Shown: positions 18,225-26,500 of the stretch, piece after piece
Position numbering within the stretch: position 1 is the stretch's first letter
Layout: each line of letters starts with the position of its first letter
Source: Undibacterium sp049340185
GTDB lineage: Bacteria > Pseudomonadota > Gammaproteobacteria > Burkholderiales > Burkholderiaceae_D
DNA length: 64,000 nucleotides
Assembly (NCBI RefSeq): GCF_049340185.1
Contig: NZ_JBMPPC010000004.1
Location: 1-64,000, forward strand
Reading direction: 5' to 3'
Translations under genes and position numbers: made by a program
Notes under the pieces: model-generated
Told to the model about the DNA's origin: nothing
Databases searched by the model: none
The model's input: the letters and a program-made list of their open reading frames with translations, nothing else

Positions 18225-18949
18225 ATATCCAGAATAAGCCCAACCTGCAACAAAAGTTGGCAGCCGAATACGTACTAGGCACCCTGCGCGGTGGCGCACG
18301 TCGCCGTTTTGAAAACTGGCTGACCCGCGACGCCCACCTGCAACAAGTTGTGCGCCAATGGGAAAGCAACCTCTTGCCCATGGCCGAATTCGCCAAAAAA
18401 GCACAGCCCTCCTCCAGCGTCTGGCACGCCCTGGAAAAACGTCTGGGACTCACAACAACATCATCGTCCTTAAGCGAACGCTGGGCCTACTGGCGCAACC
18501 TGCGCGAAGACCTCGCCTTTTGGCGCGGCCTGGGCATGGTCTCTACCACTGCCGCAGTGGTGTTGGTCTCGGTACTGATGTCGAAACAGCCGGATCAGGT
18601 TCTACCACCGACCAGCAACTACGTCGCCACGCTGTCCGACGACAAAGCGCAACCCATCGCCGTCATCACCGGCGACACCAAACGCAAGCAACTCGTAGTG
18701 CGCATAGTCACTGCCCAGAACATCGCCGCCGACAAGAGTCTGGAACTGTGGGCAGTCAGCAAAGAAGGCAAAGTCAAATCTCTGGGCCTGGTCGCCGACA
18801 ACGGCAGCATCACCCTGCCTATGCCTGAGTACATGAACGCAGAAGCGACACCGCTGCTGGCAGTGACATTAGAGCCAAAAGGCGGCTCGGGCAATCCTGA
18901 CAAACCGACTGGGCCGATTGTGTTTAAAGGGAATTGGTTGCAAATTTAG
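18221..18949 (+). CDS. RskA-like anti-sigma factor
   Basis: A 242-residue single-pass membrane protein. The N-terminal cytoplasmic part (1-95) has the motif LAAEYVLGTLRGGARRRFENW followed by RQWESNLLPMAE, the sigma-binding region of RskA-type anti-sigma factors. A hydrophobic helix follows at about 108-125 (GMVSTTAAVVLVSVLMS). The C-terminal part (about 135-242) is the extracytoplasmic RskA_C domain with LELWAVSKEGKVKSLGLV. Its ATG overlaps the sigma factor stop by four bases, so the pair is translated together. The signal that releases the sigma factor is unknown. Confidence 0.87.
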   Translation: MNIQNKPNLQQKLAAEYVLGTLRGGARRRFENWLTRDAHLQQVVRQWESNLLPMAEFAKKAQPSSSVWHALEKRLGLTTTSSSLSERWAYWRNLREDLAFWRGLGMVSTTAAVVLVSVLMSKQPDQVLPPTSNYVATLSDDKAQPIAVITGDTKRKQLVVRIVTAQNIAADKSLELWAVSKEGKVKSLGLVADNGSITLPMPEYMNAEATPLLAVTLEPKGGSGNPDKPTGPIVFKGNWLQI

Positions 18950-19072
18950 AGGGGCGTTTGGCCTGAATTTGGAGCGGGTGAAGTGGCGCCGGACATGATG
19001 TCGCAGTAATTCAGGGATGATGATTAAAACGGGAAACTCTAAAAACATTCAAATTGAAAAATCATGTTGATA

Positions 19073-19181
19073 GGACTGACGCAAAAACCAAGACCTCTCA
19101 ACACAGAGGCACGGAGACACAGAGAAAAGACAGGAGTAAGCGGTTTTATGAAATATGGCTTAAAGGGTTTTTAGAAGTTAC
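19073..19181 (+). repeat. Dispersed repeat family 1, copy A (terminal part)
   Basis: Starts GGACTGACGCAAAAACCAAG and continues with the purine-rich CACAGAGGCACGGAGACACA block and CAGGAGTAAGCGGTTTTATG. The same order occurs at 52890 and, on the other strand, near 27565 and 25757. Only the terminal part is present here; the GCGGCTTTC core is missing. It lies in the 814-bp gap between the anti-sigma gene and glmU. Confidence 0.75.
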
Positions 19182-19374
19182 CAAACATAACAACGTAGTA
19201 TATATGGGGCTTTCAGCGCGAAAATGGCCTGTAAGCCTCATGAATACTGCGGTTTGAGTTTAATTCATTAAAAATATGAGCGAAATATACTGAAAATTGT
19301 ATTCCCGCAGAGATGGGTACGACGACATTGAAGGCGTGATTCTTTTTCAAATTACCGCTAGCTCTGAATTGCTC

Positions 19375-19600
19375 ATCCCGCTTTGGCGCAGCAATTTGTG
19401 CATTCCAGAAAATGGATCAGAAGTGTCCGCTGCCTGAGCGCAGCTAGTTTCGGACACTTCCCATTTTTTGGGAGGCGTAAATTGTTCAGGAGCCTGCTCC
19501 TGAGCCCGCAGGGCAACACTATGCGGTCGCCTTCTTTTGCTCTTACTTTTCTTGGCGAAGCAAGAAAAGTAAGTAGCCGTCGGGCTACCCCCGGCCGGCA
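19375..19600 (+). repeat. Betaproteobacterial intergenic repeat with long hairpin
   Basis: A stretch without a credible gene, containing a perfect 13-bp inverted repeat CTTACTTTTCTTG (19542-19554) / CAAGAAAAGTAAG (19561-19573) with loop GCGAAG, followed by a second small hairpin GTAGCC/GGCTAC. Another inverted repeat AAGTGTCCG / CGGACACTT lies near 19408-19448. I know this type of sequence as a recurrent intergenic block in Burkholderiales genomes, often giving protein-like false frames such as RRPHSVALRAQ. Its function is unknown; the recollection of the family is not checked. Confidence 0.5.
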
Positions 19601-19763
19601 ATCTCAAAATACCTGTATAAATAATTCACCGCCAACTATCCAGCACAATGCACTACGCAAAGTGCGTCTGCAAAACATCACCTCGCATCGACACGCCACT
19701 TAGCTAATACCACCACCTCATGTTAAAATTTCAACATCACACTATCACCCCACAGGAATTTCC

Positions 19764-21134
19764 ATGAACGTCGTTATTCTCGCCGCCGGTATGGGCAAGC
19801 GCATGCAATCTGCTCTGCCCAAGGTCTTGCATCCCCTGGCAGGCAAACCCTTGTTGTCGCATGTGATTGATACGGCGCGTAGCCTTGCGAATGACGGTCA
19901 GGCCAGCAATATCTGTGTGATCTATGGGCATGGCGGCGATCAGGTGCCTGCGCGGATTGCAGCGGATGATTTACACTTTGCGAAACAAGAGCCGCAGCTC
20001 GGCACCGGGCATGCCGTTGCGCAGGCGGTGCCGGTGCTGGATGAGAGCGTGCCGACGCTGGTCTTATATGGCGATGTGCCGCTGACCACGAGCGCGAGTT
20101 TGCGGCGGCTGATTGCGGCGGCGGGCCAGGACAAACTGGCGATTCTCACCGCAGAGATGGACGATCCGACGGGACTGGGTCGTATCGTACGTGAGGGTGA
20201 CAAGATCGTTCGTATCGTCGAGCAAAAAGATGCGAGCGAGGCAGAGAAAGCGATTACCGAGATCAATACCGGCATCATCATCGCGCCAACAGCGCAGCTT
20301 AAACAGTGGCTGACGACGCTGTCGAACAATAATGCGCAAGGGGAATACTACCTAACCGACATCGTGGCGCGTGCCGTGGCAGACGGCGTGCCCGTGGTGT
20401 CAGCACAGCCCGATGCAGTCTGGGAGACGCTGGGCGTGAACAGCAAAGTCCAACTGGCTGAGCTGGAGCGCATCTATCAGCGTAATCTGGCACAAAAATT
20501 ACTGGAGCAAGGCGTCACACTGCTGGATCCAAACCGCATCGACATCCGCGGCAGCCTGACGTGCGGACGCGATGTGACGATTGATGTCGGCTGCGTATTT
20601 GAGGGTAAAGTCAGCATCGAAGACGGCGTGCAGATTGCCGCGCATTGCGTGATCAAGGACGCGCATATTGCCGCCGGTGCCGTGATCAAGGCGTTTTGCC
20701 ACATTGAGGATGCAACTGTCGGCGCGCAATCGCAGATCGGTCCTTATGCACGCCTGCGTCCGGGCACAACCCTGGCAGAAGACGTGCATATCGGGAATTT
20801 TGTCGAAGTCAAAAACAGCCAGGTCGCAGCGCACAGTAAGGCGAATCATCTGGCTTACATCGGCGACGCCACGATCGGCAGTCGCGTGAATATCGGTGCC
20901 GGTACCATCACCTGCAATTACGACGGTGTGAACAAATCACGCACCATCATTGAAGATGACGCCTTCATCGGTAGCGATACGCAACTGGTGGCACCGGTCC
21001 GCGTCGGCAAAGGTGCGACTCTGGGAGCAGGCACAACCCTAACCAAAGATGCGCCGGAGGGCAAGCTGACGGTGTCCCGCGCCAGACAAGTCACCATCGA
21101 CAACTGGCAGCGTCCGGTCAAAATCAAGAAGTAA
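19764..21134 (+). CDS. glmU: Bifunctional UDP-N-acetylglucosamine pyrophosphorylase / glucosamine-1-phosphate N-acetyltransferase
   Basis: GlmU makes UDP-GlcNAc for peptidoglycan and LPS. The 456-residue protein begins with the nucleotidyltransferase signature ILAAGMGKRMQSALPKVLHP, with YGDVPLTT for metal binding near residue 100. From about residue 250 it becomes a left-handed beta helix (hexapeptide repeats), including GPYARLRPGTTL, IGNFVEVKNS and AYIGDATIGSRVNIGAG, with the catalytic histidine region NHLAYIGD. Length is normal. The partner glmS is found 8 kb downstream; in related genomes the two are often closer. Confidence 0.97.
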   Translation: MNVVILAAGMGKRMQSALPKVLHPLAGKPLLSHVIDTARSLANDGQASNICVIYGHGGDQVPARIAADDLHFAKQEPQLGTGHAVAQAVPVLDESVPTLVLYGDVPLTTSASLRRLIAAAGQDKLAILTAEMDDPTGLGRIVREGDKIVRIVEQKDASEAEKAITEINTGIIIAPTAQLKQWLTTLSNNNAQGEYYLTDIVARAVADGVPVVSAQPDAVWETLGVNSKVQLAELERIYQRNLAQKLLEQGVTLLDPNRIDIRGSLTCGRDVTIDVGCVFEGKVSIEDGVQIAAHCVIKDAHIAAGAVIKAFCHIEDATVGAQSQIGPYARLRPGTTLAEDVHIGNFVEVKNSQVAAHSKANHLAYIGDATIGSRVNIGAGTITCNYDGVNKSRTIIEDDAFIGSDTQLVAPVRVGKGATLGAGTTLTKDAPEGKLTVSRARQVTIDNWQRPVKIKK

Positions 21135-21234
21135 AATTGACCATTAAAATTCGGTATTAAATTCGACATTAAATTAGGCATAAGCGTAAGAAGTACCTCG
21201 TCGCCATCAAGACATCAGCACACTGGGGGGAGTC

Positions 21235-21318
21235 ATATACTCCCCCTATTTTTTATCAAAAACAGGCTTACCCGCATTGTTTAATTGGTGCGTTGAAATA
21301 TACTAGAGGTGAGTATAT
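21235..21318. repeat. Short terminal-inverted-repeat element, family 2, copy 2
   Basis: Begins ATATACTCCCCCTAT and ends ATACTAGAGGTGAGTATATT, matching the copy at 12874-12957 over its whole length with scattered changes. It lies in the 349-bp gap between glmU and the Sel1-repeat gene. The rest of that gap shows nothing else recognisable. Confidence 0.7.
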
Positions 21319-21483
21319 TTATTTCTGAGGTATATTGACAGGCGTACGGGCGCAGATTATGGTCTGATAAAGTGCCAGAGTACCTGCTATGTCTTGCCCG
21401 TTTTTTGCATCATCGCTGTCGTTGCGCTTACTATTAAGATTGTCACTACCGCGCGATTCTTTCGTTTTTTTCGTGAGCCCGCC

Positions 21484-22182
21484 ATGAGATCAGTTGTCCG
21501 GACGTTGTTTCGTTTTTTTACCTTACTGTGCATCGTCAGCAGCCCGCTGGCTCTGGCCGGCGACTTTGAGGACGGCGTCGCTTTTTATGAAGAAGAAAAC
21601 TACGTCGCCGCCTTCGCCGCCTTTACCAAGGCCGCCGAGAAGGGCAATGCCGATGCGCAATTCAATCTCGGTCTGATGTATGTGAATGGCGAAGGCACGC
21701 AGCGCGATTATAAAAAGGCGATGGCGCTGTATCTGGAATCAGCAGAGCAAGACAATGTACGGGCGCAAGTGAATCTGGGGCGTATGTATGCCAAAGGTCT
21801 GGGCGTCACACAGAATTATAGTCAGGCAATCTCATGGTATAAAAAAGCTGCCGAGGCGGGCTATGCCGATGCACAATATAGTCTCGGCGTGATCTATGCG
21901 AGTGGCATCGGTGCGCGGCAAGATTTTCGCCTGGCCTTGTACTACTTTCAGCAAGCGGCCGATCAGGGCAACGCCAGCGCGCAATACAATATTGGCCTGC
22001 TGTATTTCAAAGGCAATGGCGTCAAACTCGATTATGTCAACGCCTATAAATGGTTCACGCTGGCAGGTAGCTACAATGACGCCGTGTTTTATCGCCAGTA
22101 TGCCGAGCGTAAAATGAGCAAAGAGCAAATCGCCGAAGCCAAGCAACTGGCGGCAGAGTGGAAACCGGAGACGGACAAGTAA
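21484..22182 (+). CDS. Sel1-repeat (TPR-like) exported protein
   Basis: A 232-residue protein with a signal peptide (VVRTLFRFFTLLCIVSSPLA, cut near ALAG) and five Sel1-like repeats of about 36 residues: GNADAQFNLGLMYVNGEGTQ, NVRAQVNLGRMYAKGLGV, YADAQYSLGVIYASGIGA, NASAQYNIGLLYFKGNGV and a degenerate last one. Sel1 repeats form superhelical scaffolds for protein binding in the periplasm. The ATG at 21484 gives a proper signal peptide; the frame extends 30 codons upstream. No obvious operon partner. Confidence 0.86.
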   Translation: MRSVVRTLFRFFTLLCIVSSPLALAGDFEDGVAFYEEENYVAAFAAFTKAAEKGNADAQFNLGLMYVNGEGTQRDYKKAMALYLESAEQDNVRAQVNLGRMYAKGLGVTQNYSQAISWYKKAAEAGYADAQYSLGVIYASGIGARQDFRLALYYFQQAADQGNASAQYNIGLLYFKGNGVKLDYVNAYKWFTLAGSYNDAVFYRQYAERKMSKEQIAEAKQLAAEWKPETDK

Positions 22183-22669
22183 TCAGAATCTGCGCATACG
22201 GCGCCCTTGGCAGTATGGTTATGTGTGGTGAAATGCGGCGGTGAAGTGCGCCGCTGCATTGCCTGATACCTCCCCTACCACGACACGCCACACATCATCA
22301 CGCCTGCACAATGTGACGGTACCGACTCTGATTCCCAGCCAGATTATTGCCACAACGCAGCATCCCATCTGTTTAGCCCATCTGTTGTTTCCACACCCGC
22401 CAGCCAGATCACTAAAAGCAGTCGAAAGCAAACTGAAAGCTTGTGATCGCTACCATTTGCCTTGACTGTCGCACATCAGAACCTATAACGACACTATCCT
22501 TGCTGAACACCGGCGTCAGACGCCCCGCTTACCCAGCGTGGAATCAGGCATCAGCGACCAGTCACCTCGTTAGACATCGTAGTGATCGTAGTCATAGCAG
22601 TCATAACACTTCAGCAAGTTCGGCGTCATTCACCGATTTGTCACTCATAATTATCAGGAGACTCCTCAT
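22183..22669. other. Intergenic stretch upstream of the porin
   Basis: This 487-bp region lacks a convincing gene. It must hold the porin promoter; a clear CAGGAG Shine-Dalgarno is at 22655-22660. A GTGCGCCGCTGCAT-rich region near 22245 is GC-rich but I cannot assign it. Confidence 0.5.
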
Positions 22670-23734
22670 ATGAAACGTAAGGCCATTTTCCAAGCCGTCA
22701 GTATTGCCATGCTGGCACTCGCGGCAAGCGCAGCGTCTGCGCAAAGCAACGTCACCATTTATGGCTTGATCGATGCCAATATCGGTTACTCAAATAACGC
22801 CGATGCAACGAAAAGCAGTGTATTCAAAGTCAACAGCGGCGGTATGAACACATCGCGTCTGGGCTTTCGCGGCACAGAAGATCTGGGCGGTGGACTAAAA
22901 ACGGTCTGGCAATTAGAAAGCGGCATCATTCTGGATACCGGCGCAGCGGATGGCGACATCTTCGGTCGTCAGGCCAATGTCGGCTTGCAGGGTGATTTCG
23001 GTCGCGTTGTCGCCGGTCGCTCTTACAGCACGACGTATGATTTTATTTTGCCGTTTGACCCGATGGGCTATGCGCCGCAATATTCATGGGCAACCTCAGC
23101 CGGTGCGACCGGTGCACGTAAAGACGGCATGCTGACCGGCACATCCAACATGGTCAAATACCAGTTTGATGGCGACGGTTTTAAAGTCGGTGCGACTTAT
23201 GGTCTGGGCGAAGTTGCTGGCGATACGACGGCCAGCGCCAAGTATTCTCTGGCCGCCAGCATGGCGAGCGGTCCGTTAGCCGCCGTCGCGGTATACGACC
23301 AGGTCAACGGCGCGCCGACAGCGAACGGCAATATCGATAAAGCGAAGACGATCCATCTGGCAGGCTCATATCAGATCGACGCAGCAAAATTGTTCCTCGC
23401 GTATCGCAACTACAAAAAGACACTGGCATCCGGCGCCACTGACCTGCGCAGCGATTTGTTCTGGGCTGGCGTGAACTACCAACTGACACCAGAATGGATA
23501 CTGACAGGCGTGTACTACTATCAGGACATCAAAAACCTGCCAGCAGGCACCGATGCTGATCCGCGTATGGCCGTGTTACGTGCGCGCTATGCCTTATCCA
23601 AGCGCACAGACTTGTACATTGCCGGCGCTTATTCCAAAGCGTCTAACAATAAACTGGTCGGCGTATCCCGTGATGACGCAGGTTTTGGTTCATCCCAAAA
23701 TGCAGCGACTGTGGGTATTCAACACCGTTTCTGA
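22670..23734 (+). CDS. Gram-negative general porin (Burkholderiales type)
   Basis: A trimeric 16-strand outer-membrane porin of 354 residues. It has a typical signal peptide cut after ASA (QAVSIAMLALAASAASAQSN), then SNVTIYGLIDANIGYSNNAD, the standard first strand. GFRGTEDLGGGLKTVWQLES and FGRQANVGLQGDFGRVVAGR are conserved porin segments, and the chain ends in a terminal phenylalanine (VGIQHRF) required for outer-membrane assembly. It is a stand-alone gene ended by a strong terminator. Substrate preference cannot be read from sequence. Confidence 0.95.
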   Translation: MKRKAIFQAVSIAMLALAASAASAQSNVTIYGLIDANIGYSNNADATKSSVFKVNSGGMNTSRLGFRGTEDLGGGLKTVWQLESGIILDTGAADGDIFGRQANVGLQGDFGRVVAGRSYSTTYDFILPFDPMGYAPQYSWATSAGATGARKDGMLTGTSNMVKYQFDGDGFKVGATYGLGEVAGDTTASAKYSLAASMASGPLAAVAVYDQVNGAPTANGNIDKAKTIHLAGSYQIDAAKLFLAYRNYKKTLASGATDLRSDLFWAGVNYQLTPEWILTGVYYYQDIKNLPAGTDADPRMAVLRARYALSKRTDLYIAGAYSKASNNKLVGVSRDDAGFGSSQNAATVGIQHRF

Positions 23735-23802
23735 TGATGCGCTGTCGTTAGTCTAGTTAGTCTCGTTAATCTCGTCAGTCTGAATAGACGACGAGATTAA
23801 TC

Positions 23803-23842
23803 AAAAAAGCCGGAGCGATACCTTATCGTCTCCGGCTTTTTT
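23803..23842. terminator. Porin transcription terminator
   Basis: AAAAAAGCCGGAGCGATA, loop CCT, TATCGTCTCCGGCTTTTTT. A GC-rich stem with matching A and T tracts, just after the porin and before the convergent SDR gene; it can work in both directions. Confidence 0.92.
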
Positions 23843-23898
23843 ATCAACACGCCGACATTGCATCAGATAGTGCGGCACAGAACCTTCATGCAGCCACA

Positions 23899-24717
23899 TT
23901 AATGCGGCCGGACTTCTTTTTTTAATGCCGCCATCGTCATTTTTTCGACCAGTCCCGGTGCTAACAATTTTAGCCAGCGACCGAGCTTGCCTTTTGCGGA
24001 CATGACGACATCACGCTGTCTTTGCTCCATACCTTTGATGATCAACCCTGCGCATTCTTCGACCGACATCGCGTCATCTTCTTTCAGCCCGCTGCTACCC
24101 GCGGCAACACCTGCGGCGTTATAACCACGATAGCGGATTTGCGTCGCGACCACGCCCGGATAAGCCAGCGTGACCGACACGCCTGCGTCTTTGACCTCGA
24201 CACGTAACGCCTCAAAAAATCCATTCATCGCAAACTTGGTCGTGCAATACGCGGTACGCCCCGGCACACCCATCAGTCCGGCCAGTGAGGAGACCGCCAC
24301 GATATTCCCGCGTGCCGCCTTGATGTGCGGCAGTGCTGCATGAGTACACCAGACACTGCCCCAGAGGTTGATACGCATCAAATCCTCATACCAGCCCAGA
24401 TCTGTGACATCTTCCAATAAAGCTTGCGCCGACTTGCCTGCGTTATTGATCAGCGCATCAATCCGTCCAAATTGCGCGACGGTTTTTTCAATCAAAGCAA
24501 TGCATTGGGCTTGTACACCGACATCGGTTTGCACCATCAGCGTGGAGCAACCGGATTGCTGACAAGTCGCGGCAACGGCGTCCAGCATGTCGGTATTACG
24601 CGCTGCCAGCACCAGGGCTAACTGACTGCCACCGCTGCGCGCAAGCTGGCGGGCAACTTCTGCACCGATCCCGTCAGAGGCGCCCGTAATGATGATGACC
24701 CTGCGCTGTACGCTCAT
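23899..24717 (-). CDS. Short-chain dehydrogenase/reductase
   Basis: A 272-residue classical SDR: cofactor motif TGASDGIGAEVARQLA near residue 10, NNAGKSAQ near 90, catalytic serine in VAVSSLAGLMG and YCTTKFAMNG for the YxxxK pair near 155-160. The C-terminus is basic and helical (GKLGRWLKLLAPGLVEKM). The substrate is unknown. It overlaps the class II aldolase gene upstream by four bases, so the two are translated together and probably act on linked substrates. Confidence 0.87.
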   Translation of the reverse strand: MSVQRRVIIITGASDGIGAEVARQLARSGGSQLALVLAARNTDMLDAVAATCQQSGCSTLMVQTDVGVQAQCIALIEKTVAQFGRIDALINNAGKSAQALLEDVTDLGWYEDLMRINLWGSVWCTHAALPHIKAARGNIVAVSSLAGLMGVPGRTAYCTTKFAMNGFFEALRVEVKDAGVSVTLAYPGVVATQIRYRGYNAAGVAAGSSGLKEDDAMSVEECAGLIIKGMEQRQRDVVMSAKGKLGRWLKLLAPGLVEKMTMAALKKEVRPH

Positions 24718-25469
24718 AATTTGTAGCTTTCATCAGCACGGTCGAGTTTGCGTATCAGCGACGGCCAGACAAAGGCACCGCCAAGCCCACCGGTCTGTAC
24801 TCGCATCGCTTCTGCCACGCCTTTGACGATCAGCGGATTTACCTGCGTCAATTCACCGCCCGCCTGCGCCGCCAACTGGATCTGGCAAGTCGCTTCGAAG
24901 GTGTACATCGACAGAAACGCGTCGGCAATCGATTTACCGGCTACCAGCAAACCGTGATTACGCAGCATCAGAAAATTTGCATGCCCCATGTCGGCTTGCA
25001 GACGCGGCTTTTCTTCATCCCGAAACGCCACGCCCTCGTACTCATGATAAGCCAGCGAGGCAAGCACAAAGGTCGATTGCTGCGAAATCGGCAGGACACC
25101 GCATTTTTGCGCACTGACGGCAACCCCGGCGCGGGTGTGCGTGTGCAAGACACATTGCACATCATCACGCGCTTCATGTACCGCACTGTGAATCACAAAA
25201 CCGGCAGGGTTAACTGGGAACGGACTATCGATGATCTTGTTGCATTGCTGATCAACTTTGACCAGTGATGAGGCGGTGATTTCATCAAACATCAAGCCAT
25301 AAGGATTGATCAGAAAATGATGCTCAGGGCCGGGGATACGCGCACTGATATGAGTGAACACCAGATCGCTCCAGCCGTACATGGCAACGAGGCGATAACA
25401 GGCCGCGAGGTCAACGCGGATTTGCCATTCTTCGGCACTGACCTGATCTTTTACTGAGGGAATATGCAT
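24714..25469 (-). CDS. Class II aldolase/adducin family protein
   Basis: A 251-residue protein of the AraD/FucA fold. Metal ligands are visible in CVLHTHTRAGVAVSAQ (HxH) and the later LMLRNHGLLVAGKS histidine; FTHISARIPGPEHHFLINPYG is the phosphate/substrate loop. Family members are sugar-phosphate aldolases, epimerases or decarboxylases, while the longer adducin-like branch to which this belongs is often uncharacterised. A TCTCCT (AGGAGA) Shine-Dalgarno lies four bases before the ATG at 25467-25469. It forms a two-gene operon with the SDR downstream. Confidence 0.85.
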   Translation of the reverse strand: MHIPSVKDQVSAEEWQIRVDLAACYRLVAMYGWSDLVFTHISARIPGPEHHFLINPYGLMFDEITASSLVKVDQQCNKIIDSPFPVNPAGFVIHSAVHEARDDVQCVLHTHTRAGVAVSAQKCGVLPISQQSTFVLASLAYHEYEGVAFRDEEKPRLQADMGHANFLMLRNHGLLVAGKSIADAFLSMYTFEATCQIQLAAQAGGELTQVNPLIVKGVAEAMRVQTGGLGGAFVWPSLIRKLDRADESYKL

Positions 25470-25558
25470 GGTATCTCCTGATGTGTATTTAAGGTGTATT
25501 TAAGGTGTATTGAAGCTTAGGATTTATGCAAAACGACATACTGCTTACAGCAATCTAG

Positions 25559-25757
25559 ATTGAAGCCGCTTTCTGGATGCGGCTTTCAGGCGCATTTCGT
25601 GCCAACAGGCGCATCCTGCTTGCGGATTCATTTGACGATCAAACTGCGATGCAGCTAGTTATTTTTTTGGCTTTTCTCTGCGCCTCTGCTCCTCTGTGTC
25701 TCTGTATCTCTGTGGTGAGAGGTCTTGGGTCTTGGGCCTTGGTTTTTGCCTTAGTCC
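25559..25757 (-). repeat. Dispersed repeat family 1, copy B
   Basis: Core part: GATGCGGCTTTCAGGCGCAT, TTCGTGCCAACAGGCGCATC, CTGCTTGCGGATTCATTTG. Terminal part: TTTCTCTGCGCCTCTGCTCC and TCTCTGTGGTGAGAGGTCTT, ending GGTTTTTGCC. In this copy the AAGACC motif of the end is tandemly expanded (GGTCTTGGGTCTTGGGCCTT). It fills the gap between the aldolase and HD-domain genes. Confidence 0.78.
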
Positions 25758-25787
25758 CCTAAAGCGGACTAAGAGGACTTATTGAGA

Positions 25788-26366
25788 CTAATCTTGCAAC
25801 GCTACTTTGTAAATCGTATTGCGAGGCCGCGCCAGAATACGTCCGAGCATCGGTTCGAACTCGCTGATCGGCAGCGTCTCAGCATTCGCATCAAACGCCG
25901 GATTATCATACAGCTCGCAGAACTCAGCGGTCCGGTCAAAATGCGCATGACCGCGAAATTGCTCTCGCATATCCCTGTCCATGCCGATGTGATGGAAGAA
26001 GTAATGCCCCTGAAAAATCCCATGATGCTGCACCATCCACAGATTCTCCTCAGACACAAAAGGTTTGAGAATCGCCGCAGCGATATCCGGATGATTGAAC
26101 GATCCTAGCGTATCGCCGATGTCGTGCAGCAAGGCGCAGACCACATATTCATCATCGCGCCCGTCGCGCCAGGCACGGGTGGCGGTTTGCAATGAATGCG
26201 TATACCGGTCAATCGGAAAGCCGCCGTAATCACCTTGCAGAATTTGCAGATGCCGGATGACGCGCTCAGGCAGCGCTTTAGAAAACTGCATGAACTCGGC
26301 GCCAATAACTTGCCAGTCCTGCTGGGTACTGTCCTGCATGCGGACAAAATTTGCGTGATTTGCCAT
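25788..26366 (-). CDS. HD-domain protein, possible mixed-valent di-iron oxygenase
   Basis: A 192-residue HD-superfamily protein. Candidate metal ligands are in order: histidine in YTHSLQTATRAW, the HD pair in CALLHDIGDTLG, then histidines in WMVQHHGIFQGHYFFHHIG and a late aspartate in FCELYDNPAFD. This H-HD-H-H-D order with a short protein and an extra histidine-rich helix is the pattern of HD-type di-iron oxygenases such as PhnZ and inositol oxygenase, not only of phosphohydrolases. The enzymatic class is inference. I use the ATG at 26364-26366 with GGAG upstream; a GTG three codons earlier is also possible. It is divergent from the Crp/Fnr regulator. Confidence 0.78.
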   Translation of the reverse strand: MANHANFVRMQDSTQQDWQVIGAEFMQFSKALPERVIRHLQILQGDYGGFPIDRYTHSLQTATRAWRDGRDDEYVVCALLHDIGDTLGSFNHPDIAAAILKPFVSEENLWMVQHHGIFQGHYFFHHIGMDRDMREQFRGHAHFDRTAEFCELYDNPAFDANAETLPISEFEPMLGRILARPRNTIYKVALQD

Positions 26367-26500
26367 GTGTCTCACTCCGTGGATAAGGATGTATTTTTGA
26401 ACCGTATCGGTTTCATGTTGTGCCTACACCTTACAGCCACGCTACACTAACAACTGTCAAATTTTTTACAATTCAGCTTTTCTTACCGTTAGCACCGCCA

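Noticed and set aside
19347..19607. Minus-strand frame with the product RRPHSVALRAQEQAPEQF
   Set aside because: It coincides with the intergenic repeat and its hairpins. Similar false frames recur with this repeat; there is no ribosome-binding site.
25577..25762. Frame in repeat copy B giving LCASAPLCLCISVVRGLG
   Set aside because: The same cysteine- and leucine-rich peptide arises from the CTCTGTG repeats in copies C and D. It is low-complexity repeat sequence, not a gene.
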